In this document: positions 1 through 11,716 of the stretch, piece after piece
Position numbering within the stretch: position 1 is the first letter of the stretch
Layout of the letters: each line of letters opens with the position of its first letter
Assembly (NCBI GenBank): GCA_020543525.1
Contig: JAHYIO010000033.1
Location: 558,001 to 622,000, forward strand
Length of the DNA stretch: 64,000 nt
Reading direction: 5' to 3'
Source of the DNA: Coriolopsis trogii
Taxonomy: Eukaryota; Basidiomycota; Agaricomycetes; Polyporales; Polyporaceae
Translations under genes and position numbers: made by a program
Notes under the pieces: model-generated
The model's database searches: none
What the model was told of the DNA's origin: nothing
Seen by the model: only the letters and a program-made list of their open reading frames with translations

Positions 1-343
1 CCAGAACCTCAGAGTTTAATACGGGTACCCTATTTCTGTCAATCAAGCCCCACATCGATGCGAACCATCCGACTGGGATCGAGCAGACCGGTGAAATCCA
101 GTACAGCGGTGAGTCCGCTCCAATTTTACAACACCTTGGCCTTATACTCTGATGCATGGACAACAATGCACCCGCCCGCCTGGGTATCACGACGTTGTGA
201 GGTGACGCGTCTAGAAATCTCTCCTGTAGGTAGGCGGTAGTGAGTTGGGCGTGGCGCACAGTGCGGTGCTTCGCAGCATATGTCAGGTACATAGAGTTCT
301 CCCTTCACAAACCCGGCAGCTGACTCCTCTTTCCAGTGCTAGT

Positions 344-2127
344 ATGTTTTTGGCAGCTTGCCAAGAATTCTGCGCGTCCTGTACGCGCAGAACGCACTTC
401 GTTTCCGCCCTCAAACGCCTCTCTGCTTACTATGCAGCTTCGTTCGGTATCTTCGTTGCGCTTGCCAGTTGGCTTTTGCTATCGAAGGCATGGTTCGCCG
501 ACTGCTGTCACAATGACCGACAACATGGGGAGCATCGAGTCGGAGAGACGGGTTTGTGGTCTCGATCTTTGCAACTTGAAGACCCCCCGCTGTACTCGAA
601 TTGGCACTCCTGTCTACTACAGCTACCTCAACATGATTGGCGACAGCATCGTCCTCGGCCCAATGAGAAGTTCTTTTATGTTGCAGGGCACAATCGAGGT
701 ATGTCCTACCTGTAGAATACGTCTACGGTCTTGGTTCAAACAACTTACTCTTCGTGCCAGGTGCAGGCTGGGGAAATGCGTTGGAAGACCTGATTATGAA
801 CGCATATCTCACGTACAAAGCTGGAAGATCGTGTGTTCATCATTTCAAGTCATCCCAGTGGGTCACGGCACTTACTGAGATTCAGGTTCGTCTTCGCCAA
901 CTACAGCTGGAATGACGATGGTTCACAATACTCGGAATATAACGGAAAACGCATCCCTTCTCAAATACCATACACCGCGATGAATAGAGGTCCGTTCTTG
1001 GTTTCCATCGAGGTCACAGTAACTAATAGTATGACCCGGCCCTAGGACCCATTGTCGGCGATCCATACCCGGTGGGAGAGCCCTCGCCAGTCGCCGTTAG
1101 CTGGCAGTACTTCGACATGCTATGTCCGACGAAGTTCACTATTCAGCCAGACGTTGTGCAAGGGAACTCGAACGACGCTGAGCGAATCATCGACTTATGG
1201 ACCGCAGAGCTTAGGGACACACATGAAGAGCCTTGTGCACAGTCTGCACAGGCGTTTGGACAATTGTTCAACTACACGTACGTCTTGTCTGACAAATCAT
1301 CTGGATGTTGTCAGCTCATTCTCCTATCTTGCTCGGCATAGGGTATTCGGAGACAACCAAGCGATACTCAATCTCTGGCCTGCCCTCTCCACCTCCCCAA
1401 TCATCACGCACTTACGCTACTCCCCGCTCGTTGAACTCGCATTTGATATAAATCGCGCTGTCTTTCTGCCATCTTCCCCTACACGGGACTACGTCTCCGA
1501 ACCCTTCCTCTCCTCGCTTCGGACGGACCTCAATGCCGAACGCTACACTCGGATTCCAGGCCTACTGGTCGCCCACGTCCGCCGCGGTGACTTTGCAGAG
1601 TATTGCTACTTCTTCAAGGGTATCTCCATGAAATTTCTCACCTTCAACTCTTTCCCGGGCTTCTTGGACCAATTCGTTCCCCGCAAGGATGATCCAGCAT
1701 ACTTGGAGCACTGCTATCCCTCCATTGAGCATATCGCCATGTTCATAGGTGCAGTGCGCGAAGCATCCGGGGGGAGCATCTCAAGAGGTTGTACATCATG
1801 ACGAACGGGGACAACGAATACGCCACTGAGCTTAAAGACGCATTGCGTCGCGCTGCCCCATGGGAGAGCATCGCTACCAGCCGCGATCTTGTGCGAGACT
1901 GGGAGCAGCGGTACGTGAAGCAGACCGTCGACATGCTCGTAGGGCAGAGAGCCGAGATATTCATTGGCAACGGGGTACGTGTCTCTGCCACAGAGTGTGA
2001 TGTTCGACCTCTGGATTCGCTCACGTAGAGTTGGTACTAGTTCTCGACGATGACATCGAACGTGGTTGTGATGCGGATTGCGAACGGATCCCCCCCCCCC
2101 CCCCCCGAGAGTAACCGCTTCTGGTAA
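344..2127 (+). pseudogene. Fucosyltransferase-like glycosyltransferase with a 1-nt frame break
   Basis: Six exons joined by clean GT-AG introns (699-760, 831-885, 990-1045, 1278-1341, 1975-2040) give a type II membrane protein of about 493 residues. It has an N-terminal transmembrane anchor (about residues 28-46), an AGWGN motif near residue 120 and the HVRRGDF motif that binds GDP-fucose in the protein O-fucosyltransferase/NodZ-like fold, then a YIMTNGDNEY strand and the terminal SNRFW. This is the architecture of the large basidiomycete fucosyltransferase-like family, so a Golgi-lumen glycosyltransferase is likely. The ATG at 344 is the first in frame before the anchor. Exon lengths sum to one nucleotide less than a multiple of three: the frame breaks at a run of six G near 1770-1775. 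No acceptable intron repairs it, so this is either a 1-nt deletion or an assembly error. Substrate unknown. Confidence 0.72.
2090..2106 (+). repeat. Homopolymer of 17 C inside the last fucosyltransferase exon
   Basis: A run of 17 C lies in the final exon of the fucosyltransferase-like gene. It stays in frame and encodes the last base pair of a serine codon plus five prolines just before the conserved ending ESNRFW. Such tracts slip easily, so its length may vary between strains or be misread in assemblies. Confidence 0.9.
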
Positions 2128-2584
2128 AGTAGTGTATAAGTCGCCGTACAGCGGAGCCCAGCACCCGTTCAACGGTGTAGCCCGACCGCTATGCGCCATA
2201 GATTCTCCTAGTAGATCAATAGTAGTCTCTTAGATGCCAGTGGTTCACGAGATGTGAGGCTATTGGGTGCCCTAGGAATGTTCGAAATGAGTGCGCCGGT
2301 CATAATTCAGGGTTCGATGGTGTATATCACTCCCTGTATGCTCTCCAGAGCGGCGGCGCGATAGAATAAAGCAAAGAGAGAGTCGCTAGGAGTGGCTGCT
2401 AGATCAGGGGAACGGTCACGTGGGAAGGATAACGCGTCCAATTGCTCGCTTGTACAATGTACATGATGTCGAGTCCGACTTTTGTTCACTTCTGACGTCT
2501 TCGCACCTCATACTGCTCGACACAACTCAACGCTCGACTTCTTGCTGATAGCTTGAAGCCCTTGCTGTAACCTCGAAAGTCATC

Positions 2585-3914
2585 ATGGCTCCTGTCGCGA
2601 TGGATATCGACAACTCAGGCAAGCTCGACGCCGCCCGTGCATTGCAAGCCAGACTGGAGAGCGCGAAGCTGCACATCGTCGAGGATCAGAATCGCTTTGA
2701 TACTCTGCAGAGCACTCTTGCGAAGGATCCGGGGCTGATAGCTGAGGGTGTAGCGGGGACTACGGACCCCGCGATCGTGGCGGCGGAGGTTGCATCCCAG
2801 ATTGTATGTCTTCCTTGCTCTCTTTCACGCACGCGTCCATCTTACGACAAATACCTCCGTGTTTGCCTCTCGCGACGACGTATGCGTTTGGCCGTCGTGT
2901 CCTCCTAGTCCTTCCTGCGAAACCTCAAGTTCCAGTATTTGGAACAGAAGGCGAAGGACCAGTACGTGAAGACTATCGTTAGTGATGAGGCCCCCAGTAT
3001 CAACGCCGACGACAACGAGCTCCTGCGCATAGAGAACGAAAAGAAGAAAGAGAAACTGTCCGCTGCGAAGGCGAGGCTCGCAGAGAAGTACAGTGATGTC
3101 CGCACCCTTGCACCCCTCGTCGAGCAAGGTACGTCTTCACGTCTGGACGCATCACGCCTCACTGCTTCGCACATGCCGGCATCATCTCATATTATGCCAC
3201 TGTCTCTGTGTTGTTCAGACTACCACAAAGCGCGGGCACTGACTCAAGAAGCCGCCGCGCTCGCGAGCAAGATCCTCGACGCCCGGCTCACCCTCACCCG
3301 ACTCCGGCAAGCGCACCCCCACCCGAGACTGACGATCCCGGCCGCAAACGCGCAGCTCGACTCGCAGATCGCGGAAATGCAGCAACTCGACGACGAGCTA
3401 CAGAGCGTGAACGAGCAGGTCGACACCGTCAAGGAGCGCGTCAAGGCCGGGGCGGTCGAGGTCGAGCGGCTGCGCGTCGAGAAGGCCGAGCTCGAGAAGC
3501 AAGTCAACGCGGGCCAGAAGGAGGTGCAGGACGGTCGGGTCGTGGGCTTGTACGATTGGTGCGTTCTTGCTCGCTGGCCATAGTTCATGTCGAAGAACGG
3601 AGACTGACGATGACGGGCATCATAGGTATACTGCCGCTCTTGCTTTGCATCGCTCGTTGCTTTCACTCGAGACCGCACATTCCGAGTCTGAGAACGAGCT
3701 GCATCTCACGTATGCGGTCACACCCATTGGTTCCACCGAACGTCGACAAATCTTTATCAAGCTCTTGTTCCTGCCCAATTCTCGGCTGCTTGGAGAGGTT
3801 CAAGTTGAAGGTACGGTCGAGGACGTGGAGGACGTTGTTGGGGCACACCTTCAGGCAAATGATGTGCCTGGACTCATTGCTGCAGTTCTTGCACGAGCGC
3901 GAGCAGGGGCATAA
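2585..3914 (+). CDS. sos7: Sos7/Kre28-like kinetochore protein
   Basis: Four exons (2585-2803, 2909-3128, 3219-3558, 3626-3914) encode 355 residues with all phases agreeing. The N-terminal third holds the conserved block FLRNLKFQYLEQ and then long heptad-type coiled coils rich in E, K, Q and A; the C-terminal ~95 residues form a compact mixed domain (TYAVTPIGSTERRQIFIKLL). This matches the Sos7 family of fission yeast, counterpart of budding-yeast Kre28, which partners Spc7/Spc105 in the KMN network linking centromeres to microtubules. It would act at the nuclear kinetochore. The assignment is from family memory of the FLRNLKFQYLEQ block and overall architecture; a different coiled-coil protein cannot be excluded. 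No frame damage is seen. Confidence 0.72.
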
Positions 3915-4068
3915 GTGGTGTCTCGAACATGTTTCTTCGGTGCAATTCGCTTGCGATGCTTGTCTCATGATCTTCCAACTTGTTGTACTCTACTATCGTG
4001 GTGACTTCATTCGATTAGATGTACTAGCGACTGTGTGCGTATACATGATATATGCAGGTAGAGTGTAG

Positions 4069-4760
4069 AGGAGATGTAGGGCGAGCAAAACCGTGACAAG
4101 CTTCAAGCGTACCGAAGCCCACACTTCTCAGCAGTCACCCATCCAGCCGTTGATTAGACAGCGGATGCCATTGATCTTGGCGTTTCACCAGAACCGATGC
4201 AGGGTGGAAGCGTAAAGCACTGCTCGGGCAGAAAGGCGCCATTTGGTATGGGAGGAGGTCGGATACCAAGATCCACGACCCTCTTCGAAGTTCAAAAGTG
4301 ATGAGAAGAATCGTCTCCGAAAAACAGACCGATGACGAGGAAAGCGAACAAACGAGACGCAGAACTAGCAATTGCAGTGTCATTTGGCTGGAGGAAGGAA
4401 CGAAAGAATAGCAGAAATTTGAGGCGATGTAGTTATAGGCCCGGTAAGCGCCGTGCAAGCAGGAGTAAACAAGTCGTTGGCTAATAGATCTTCTCTTGTG
4501 GGCGCCGGCAACATACTTATCGTCCTATTGCAGCCAGGTGGGTACTGGATTCGCTGCTCCTGTACACGACAGCGACCACCAGACATATGTACGCTGCACG
4601 TACTGCGTTCACCGAACTCCATCTCATCCCTCCCGACCCATAGGGTACGTTCCCGCGGGTGCTTCTCGTGCGCGTTAGTCTACTAGTCGCAGCTTCTTCC
4701 GCGCATGGGACAGACTTGAGGAAGCTCTCACAGGCTCACGCCTACGGCCAATGTAGGTTG
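4069..4760. other. Intergenic, no gene recognised
   Basis: About 0.7 kb between the Sos7-like gene and the F-box relic. Short open frames exist on both strands but show no family resemblance, coherent splice pattern or codon bias. I see no RNA gene or repeat here. Confidence 0.5.
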
Positions 4761-4880
4761 CGATGGGAAACGGTACAGGCATACGAGCCCGCTGTCTCCA
4801 TTCTTGAGCGTCGGGCTGCGAGCGGGCTGACCTTGAGTTGTCGAGGCATGGTGCAAGTCGTATGCTCGAATGCGCGACGG
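4760..4880 (+). pseudogene. Relic of an F-box/LRR gene 3' end
   Basis: One frame reads SILERRAASGL, close to the F-box genes downstream (SFLERRAESGLGLRRF ending at 6515 and YVLERRAAVGLGLRRF ending at 34503). At nucleotide level the stretch around 4800-4820 shares a 16-base identical block with the second F-box gene near 34375. The frame then fails and no F-box is found upstream. I read it as the decayed tail of an older tandem copy next to the intact paralogue. Its left boundary is uncertain. Confidence 0.45.
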
Positions 4881-5093
4881 AGGGCGATTCTGACCTCATT
4901 ATGGCATCTCTATCCCGCGCTCACATGTATCTCTCAGTCGGCCTTGTACACGTTGTCAATGCTGAAACCTATCCACCATCTCAGAGCGTCGTTGATTCAG
5001 GTGGGTGCTCTTTGATCAGAACGAATACATGCTGACCATAACGCACAAACACAGTAACCAATCTGATTGCTCTTCGTTCCCGCATGCCGAACG

Positions 5094-6515
5094 ATGCATG
5101 TCAATGATCTTCCGATCGAGCTCCTCGTACATATTTTCTTCTGGCTTGAACCCACCTCCCGTCGGGATATCCAGCTCACACAAGTCTGCAGTCTCTGGCG
5201 AGACGTCCTATGGAAGACGCCTCGATACTGGACGGCTCTCGTCAATATCCTGGATGTCGTCACAATAGCGAACGAACAACGCGTCGCTTTCTGGCGGTCT
5301 GCCATTGAACGCACCGGCTCTCTGAACCTCTCACTTGCGCTGAGAGCAGAGGATTACAGCCTCATCAACACGCCCGGTGTGCTCGAGCGGCTCTCCTCTC
5401 TCTTCCTCGTGTTTGGGGGGAGCGGCAGGGATATGAATGCCCTTCTGGAGGAAATGTGGCCGATGCCAGCTCTGGAGACGCTCAGATGCGACATATTCAC
5501 CACATACGCTCTTCCTCGATTCAGAAAGCCTCTCACCCATGTCTTCCCTTGCCTTCGCCACTTACACCTCATGGGCCCTTACTATCCTGGCATGGTGGTC
5601 CCATCTCTCTGCACACTCACTATTGTGAAGGGGACCCTGTACCTGCGGCGTTTCCTTGAAGCGCTCGCGGAGTGCCCGCGACTCAGCATGGATCGGGTCA
5701 GGACTTCAGGCTTAACACTCAATGCCCGCCCCGTTTCCCTCCCATGTCTGCAAGAACTATCCCTCACAGCGTCCCACTTCTCGATCTGGAAGCGATATAT
5801 GCTGAGGCTCGTGGCGACGCCATCGCCTATGGTACACTTGTCACTGGAAGGGGTCAACGGCAGCCTATACAGATACGTGAACCTGGTCAGGCTACACGAG
5901 CGCGTCGAGGGGACTGACAAGGTCGTGCTCACGTACGCGCTCGAGGATCACAGGTACTCGCGCATCCTCCACCTCCGCGCCTTTAAACGCGGTATGAATT
6001 GGCTCGACCTCACCCTGCACAACATCGTTTGGGCCCCCAACCGCCGCCTCACGGGACGTTCGGTGCTGCTCGCTGACGTTCCGCGCATCTTCGGCGTCGA
6101 CCCTCCCGTTGTCGGACATATTGCACTGCCCAACGGCCCGAGTCTCGCCCTTTCCGAGCTACATCTCACGCTTGCGGACGGCGCTGGGGTGATCAGGGAC
6201 GACTGAACGCGCCTCTTTGAGGCGCTACCCAATCTGGTCGCGCTCGTCGTACGCATCCGGTCGTGCCGCAACCTGTTTGGTGCGCTGCGAGGGACTGAAG
6301 GACCGCTGCTCCCGCTCCTGGAGAACTTGGGGGTCGTGTCGGAGAACGGGACTGGAGTGCACGAGCACGTCGTCTCCTTCCTCGAACGCCGCGCGGAGAG
6401 CGGGCTAGGCTTGAGACGTTTTGTGTTTCAGAACGCCAAGGAGGTGCCGTTTTCCACAGCGCGACTCGCGCGGATGAAGGCTGTGGTGGCTGAAGTCGTT
6501 ACCGGACCTCCCTGA
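5094..6515 (+). pseudogene. F-box/LRR-type protein with an internal TGA
   Basis: A single-exon frame starts at ATG 5094. Residues 1-45 are a good F-box (NDLPIELLVHIFFWLEP, then CSLWRDVLWKTPRYW), which would bind Skp1 in an SCF ubiquitin ligase; the rest is a leucine-rich substrate-recognition region with degenerate repeats. TGA at 6204-6206 stops it after 370 residues. Beyond it the same frame stays open for another 102 codons and aligns with the end of the paralogue at 33.1-34.5 kb, where the position is TGG (GDWT against GDD-stop-T). So the stop looks like a TGG-to-TGA nonsense mutation. The truncated protein keeps the F-box and most repeats, so it may still act, or it may be a young pseudogene. 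Target unknown. Confidence 0.75.
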
Positions 6516-6795
6516 TACCAGATCAGTAAGTTTCGGGCGGCTCAGTACGTGGCATGTAGTGCTGTGAACTGTATCCCACTGCTGCAACTGCTCCGTCAAG
6601 TACGACCTGCCACTGTCCCGTTCACGGTTCATTGTTCTAGACTATAGCCGACATACATGGCCGAGAATCAACACATTCGCGAAACACGATCCTCACGCTG
6701 GCCCGCTCCACCCGGGGAGACCGATCAAGGACTCCACAGACTCCCGGAACTGGAGCGAACCAGGAATGACAATCGACGGCGACGGCTTGCAAAAC

Positions 6796-8643
6796 CTAGT
6801 TGTCATCCGAGTCCACGCCGTTCTCAGCGGTGCCGTTCGCGCCGCCGTTGGCTTTAGCCTACGTGAGCGAGTCGCGCAGAGGGAACGGCGTGAGAAATCA
6901 GACGGTACCGACAGTCTCGAGAGCTGAAGGGACTCACGGACGCAGTGATGCTGTCCCAGAGATGGGAAGCCTTCGGGATGTATTCCCATTGCGTGTACTT
7001 GCGGCCCTTGATCTCGACGAGGCCGTACGCAGCCTGAGCCATCAGGATTGCAGGATTTTGCCCGATGATGCTGAGCACGTCGTCCTCGGCGTTGCGGCAA
7101 GTCTTCGAGGCCGGCACAGTGAGGCGGAGAACCGCCTGGTTCGAGAAGATCTGGCGGTGGGCAGAATGTGAGTTCCAGTTCCAGAGACGATCCGCTGACG
7201 GTCAGGCCGATCGCTTACGTTGGTGAGAAGGTCAACTTCGTAGTCCATCTTACGCAGGGAGGCGGAGATGTTGTCCGTGATAGGCACGACGGCGTCGGGC
7301 CCCGGGAACTCGAGGGTAGGCTGGTATACGATGTCGTAGAACTTGGAGCTCTGTGATTGGTGTAGGTCAGTGTGGAGCGTAGAGGTCACGACGGAGGCGT
7401 CCGCAACGAGTCACTCACGTTCTGAGCAGAGAAGGTCGCTCCAGCCTGTGAGATACGAATATGAGTCGCTGTACGGAAGCCAAGCTTTTGAAGCCACGTA
7501 CCAAAGCAGCAGCAGGAGTCTCAGCTTCGACTTTGACCTCGGGGACAATCTCGGTGGCGATCCAAGCCCGCTTGGCCTTGTTGAACTCGATCTTCACCTC
7601 GGTTTTGTCCGGGACCTCGTCGAGGTTGCCATTCCAGAACGGCACCGCATCCGAAACGTCGATCCCCATGATCTCTCCCTCCTCGTAGAAGAGGTTGGTG
7701 TACGCCTTCAGGATAGGCTTGAACTTGGCGACTTCGACTTTCTGCGGAGGGCTTCCGATCGATTGTTAGAGCTCCTACTACAATGGAATGGCTTTGTAGA
7801 CAACTCACTCGATGTTCGTGTACACCAAGACGGGATTGAACGTCGAGACCTTCTTCTCCGTGTTGAAGAAACCTAGCCCAGCCGAGGCGGTAAGACCATG
7901 CACGAGAAATACCTGCACAACTTACCCGCGCCAATGTTCGCCTTACCACCCCTGTTAGTGACCGCGATGACGCCCGTTTGACCTCCTGTCTGAGGCGTCT
8001 GTGGAAGAGCCGCGTAGTCAGTCTTCCCTTGCTTGCTGCGTGATGAGAAGAATCAGTGAGCTCACAGTGAAGGTGAGGTTCCCGGTAAGGGTGGTGGTAC
8101 AAGCCCACTGTAGAATGTTCGATAATCAGCAGCATGTAAGAACGAATACAACACCCGAGCTCACATCGACTGGCATGGTGGAACTCGTAGTGGGAACGAA
8201 GGAGTCCTCCGGCGCCGCGGCACCAAAACCGCACCTGTCCCGAGCTATCAGAACAACAGATGTACTGAAGGTCCACAAGCACACGCACTGAGGAGTATAC
8301 GTGAAGACAACTTCCGTATGGCCTGAAATAGTGAACCAATTCAGCAATCGTTATCGTTATGCGGGAGTAGACGTCCCCACCCGTCTTGGTGATGTTATCG
8401 ACTCTGAGCAGCACAAATGTTAGTGTCCAATGACGACGATCGAGTTGGGGGAACATGGCTCACTTCAAGGCAACTGGGAAGCAAGAGCTGAACATCCCGG
8501 CAACATCAGGGATGACAGAGAGGAGGAGTTGGCCGTTTGCGCCAGGGTTATCGCTGCAGTAGAGCCTCAGTGCTGGAACATGGTGGTGTAGTCAACGGCG
8601 GAATCACATACCAGAAGAACTTGATAGTCTTGGAGGCAGGCAT
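6796..8643 (-). CDS. Unrecognised duplicated intron-rich gene, copy A
   Basis: Start ATG at 8643, stop TAG at 6796-6798. Roughly ten short exons encode about 330 residues, beginning MPASKTIKFF and ending NGVDSDDN. No signal peptide or membrane segment is seen. The sequence is beta-rich and polar; conserved stretches include FVPTTSSTMPVDWACTTTL, GIDVSDAVPFWNGNL and KYTQWEYIPKASHLWDS. I recognise no domain and assign no function. It is the inverted copy of the gene at 52660-54505, with conservative changes (VSDAV against VADAV, for example) and the same exon layout, so both copies appear under coding constraint. One 5' intron needs a weak GTGGGG donor in both copies. A cytosolic role is inferred only from the lack of targeting signals. 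Confidence 0.7.
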
Positions 8644-8769
8644 TGGTAAGATAGAAAGCGGGGAGTAACAAACGAGGGTACGAGAGAACTAGTAGAGCAG
8701 AGAATTTTTTGTGCGAATGAGAGTGCGAGTGTGAGCGGTGGTGGTGGACTGGTGCACCTTCACCGGTCT

Positions 8770-8777
8770 CTTTTATG
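8770..8777 (-). promoter_or_regulatory. TATA-like box of duplicated gene A
   Basis: CATAAAAG on the minus strand lies ~127 nt upstream of the ATG at 8643. The other copy has CATAAAAA at the matching place (~52525), so the element is conserved in the duplication. Confidence 0.45.
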
Positions 8778-9899
8778 TCTGCTCAGGGCGCTCTACGTAC
8801 CTAGACCGTGGGTCTGTGCATGCCATTAGTCGACAACGAGTATGACGGCGACTGTCCGTATGAGTATATCCTAGGTAAGATATCAGCATCCGTGCATTGA
8901 AAGACAGCACGCTTGAAGAAAATGTGCACCCGTACGCGCGATGACTACCCGAGCGTGGAGTAGTCACTGAATTACAACCTCCGGTGCGAGAGTACAGCCG
9001 GTCGTGGATGTTGTCGAATAACACACTTGGTGACGCCACCGTCCTCCAACATTTACTGGTTCGCATGAGCAAACGCTCCGTGAATGTCGTTCATATGTTT
9101 TGTTTGGGAGCACACATAGTCAACACTCCAGGATCCTCCCCTGCCATCGACGTGTCTACGCCGAGTGGGTTCATGAGTTGAGTGGCTTGGGAATCCGAGC
9201 GCAAGAGTGCCACGTACCGTACGTAATGAGGGCTTAACCCCCAAGGAGATCGCATATCGGGCGGTTGGTCGAAACGCGGGGGCTACGCCGCGGGAATTCA
9301 TTCCCCTGTCAATCCAGCGGGTCAGTGGCAGTGGTCCAGATCGCAATTAACACAGTCAAAACATTTATGGAAGGCCCCGGAGCTCGCATACCACCTGATG
9401 ATGCTGGGAACAGCCTGTTGAGCGGATACATCAACCGTAGACGTTCCGTGCTTCTTGTCGAGTTTAGCTTCACGGTTGCAATCTCCGGAGTGCCGTTGTT
9501 CACAGGTGCCGTGTCTAAATGACAACAAAAACGCGTTGAGGGGTCATAACGCGGCACAAGAGTCCAGGACTCCAATAGTGTGGTCATCTGGCCATCATCT
9601 CACCAATGTCATGTGAATGTCTAGGCGGTACCGGGGCCGCCTGAACAACCTCGAAGAACTACGACTGTCTGCTGTACTGATTTCTCCACTGACGGTAGTA
9701 AAAGTCAAATCATCAGCATATATCAACTGAAATAGTGCTTAGATCGACCACCCACCTTCTCGTGTGCTGCTGTGGACGGGGAGACCAGCGAAGTTCGAGC
9801 TGCAGTGCAGTCAGTTGTCCGAGCACCTGGAGGTGACATGTTCCATGCATCTGAGTCGTCCATTGTTGGTGGATCAGCGTTATGCAGCCCATTCAGTAA
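8778..9899. other. Promoter side and outer flank of the duplication; no gene
   Basis: Upstream DNA of duplicated gene A. Most of it (to ~9660) is matched in inverse orientation at 51.65-52.5 kb. Open frames here are mirrored on the other arm but are broken by different changes, so I do not call them genes. From ~9660 to ~9900 nothing is recognised before the transposon end. Confidence 0.5.
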
Positions 9900-10827
9900 G
9901 AATATACTGTATGCTGTGTCCCTCGGCGGTGCAAATGCACTGTGTGGGCGTGGCACGCGGCGCCGCGCAGTCGGGTCGTGGGAACCTGGGGGGTGTTCCG
10001 CGCGGGTGGTCGGCCGGGAGGCATAATGGTGAGCCGCGCGGACCGGGTATGGGTGAGTGATCGGGTGGTGGTCCGGGGTAGGGGGACCGTGTTATGAGCG
10101 ATCTGGACGCGTTCTGTGGTCGTAGACTGTCTGTATTTGCCTGCATAGTCCCTGTAGGCACTGTGAGTGACAATGCAACGTTTACCGGGCGTATTAAAGC
10201 AACACGAGGGGTGAAACAGTGAGTTGGAGCGGTCCGGGCAGGGGGACCGGGTGGCGGCTTGTGGGCCGGGAGGCAGGTGGATGGGTCCGGACGCCTTGGG
10301 CGAGTTATGGAGGCTACTCCCATGCTGGGAGGTGTGGTTTAGAGGGCATATGGGGCCTGTGCAAGGCGGTGTGGGCGGTGGGGGATGGGGGTAAGGGGTC
10401 GGGTTGCGGTTCGCCAGCCGGCTACATTGGCGGCTTGGACGGACGGCCTGTGTTCGTCGGAGCATATGGGTCCTGGCATAGCGTTTGGGACCTGTGGAAG
10501 CGGGTGTTGAGTGGGAAATAATATACAGCTATGGTCAGGATGGTGAACCGAGCGGCATTGGAGATGGTGGTCCGGTGACCCGCGCGGAGTTGGCCATGTG
10601 GTGCGAGGAGTACCGTGCGGCCCGATGGCAAGCCCGATATGGTGTTCCGCGTGGGCTTCACCCTGACTTTGGTTGTCCAAGCCGCGCGGTCGGTGTCATC
10701 TCTGGGATTGGTGCACCGCGCGGCTCGGTATAAAGCAGTGCACTGCGTTCCGCGCGGCTGCCTGCCCACTGCACCAACCGAACCGTGGGTGCACCAGCCG
10801 ACCCGGATGCGATCCCACACTCCCTCT
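9900..10827 (+). repeat. Left terminal inverted repeat of the KDZ element
   Basis: Nearly identical, in inverse orientation, to 29690-30614. It contains CCGCGCGG-type octamers near 9963, 9998 and 10034 and a regular set at 10580-10757. The long proline-rich frames that cross it on the minus strand also appear in the right copy, which reflects the repeat rather than a gene. Confidence 0.85.
10580..10757. repeat. 34-bp spaced CCGCGCGG array 1
   Basis: Octamer starts at 10580, 10613, 10647, 10682, 10716 and 10750: spacings 33, 34, 35, 34, 34. Copies at 10613 (CCGTGCGG) and 10647 (CCGCGTGG) differ by one CpG transition each. Confidence 0.85.
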
Positions 10828-11059
10828 ACGGGCTTCTTTGGCGGCTTAAACGGTCCACTGGTATTGTATCAAAACCGGGAGGGTTGGTGTAGTGTTATAG
10901 ACCTCTAGAGAGGTATGTCAAAGCTGGGAAAAGATCCAGCCATAGTCAGGTCAGTGAACCGAGCGGCATTGGAAGATGGTTATTCAATGAGCCGCGCGGG
11001 GGTTGGCCGGATGGTAGTCACAGTACTGCGCAGTGGGCTGGTGAGACCGCACCGATGAT

Positions 11060-11170
11060 CCGCGCGGGATGCACAAAAACCCTTTGTCGCTGTGCCGCGC
11101 GGATGTCGCACATCCTGGTTATTCTGTCCCGCGCGGTCCTACATAATACACTGCAATGTGGTCCGCGCGG
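11060..11170. repeat. 34-bp spaced CCGCGCGG array 2
   Basis: Four perfect octamers start at 11060, 11095, 11129 and 11163 (spacings 35, 34, 34). Spacer sequences are not obviously alike, so the spacing itself appears to be what is kept. Confidence 0.85.
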
Positions 11171-11570
11171 CCGTCGGGCGTGTATCTACCTAGGCTAGGT
11201 TGTAAAGTCTCAATCCCGTAAGCTGCCATTGATTGACCTTTCCTCTGTATTTAAACCGGGTCAAGCGACCATCCATGTGGCGCGGCTCGCCCGGTTGGTA
11301 CAAAAACCTAATCGGCTGGGATATGCCACTTTCCGTCCCCTTAGACGCCCTCTCTCATGCGCGACTCTCCCGCTGGCCCGAGGCGATAGATTGGACCGAA
11401 GCCCAGCCCACTGAAGCATGGCTTATAACTCAATTTACCTTGTCTCAGGGTAGAGGGCACCTCATTCCAAACCAAAGCCAGCGGCGGTCAGGCCAAGCTG
11501 GGCCGAGCACAATACTGTTGTCGGCAATGCGACAAGTAAATGCGACCCGACCTGGGAATACATTTGTATG

Positions 11571-11716
11571 CCACGCGGTCGTTCAACATAAACCGGCTGC
11601 CTATACCGCACGGAGGTTGGCTGCAAATCTTTACATTGAAACGCGCGGCCGGGTGTGGCTACTATGTGACCGATCCGCGCGGCCTCCCATGGGTCATGTC
11701 CATCCGTACTGCGCGG
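11571..11716. repeat. 34-bp spaced CCGCGCGG array 3
   Basis: Starts at 11571 (CCACGCGG), 11606 (CCGCACGG), 11641 (ACGCGCGG), 11675 (perfect) and 11709 (CTGCGCGG); spacings 35, 35, 34, 34. Three of the four variants are CpG transitions; 11641 is a C-to-A change. Confidence 0.75.

Larger units (their letters stand above)
6643..9660. repeat. Left arm of a ~3-kb inverted duplication
   Basis: This segment is the reverse complement of about 51653-54655. Homology runs from near the duplicated gene's 3' flank (ACATACAT-GCCGAGAAT at 6645) through its whole gene and promoter to the CCGGGGCCGCCTGAACAAC block at ~9650. Exons look nearly identical by eye, introns and flanks less so. The arms lie about 42 kb apart and face each other. 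Confidence 0.85.

Noticed and set aside
9880..10465. Long proline-rich minus-strand frames, mirrored at 30048-30642
   Set aside because: They occur in both terminal repeats only because the repeats are copies; composition follows the CG-rich repeats, and no start, splice or family signal supports a protein.
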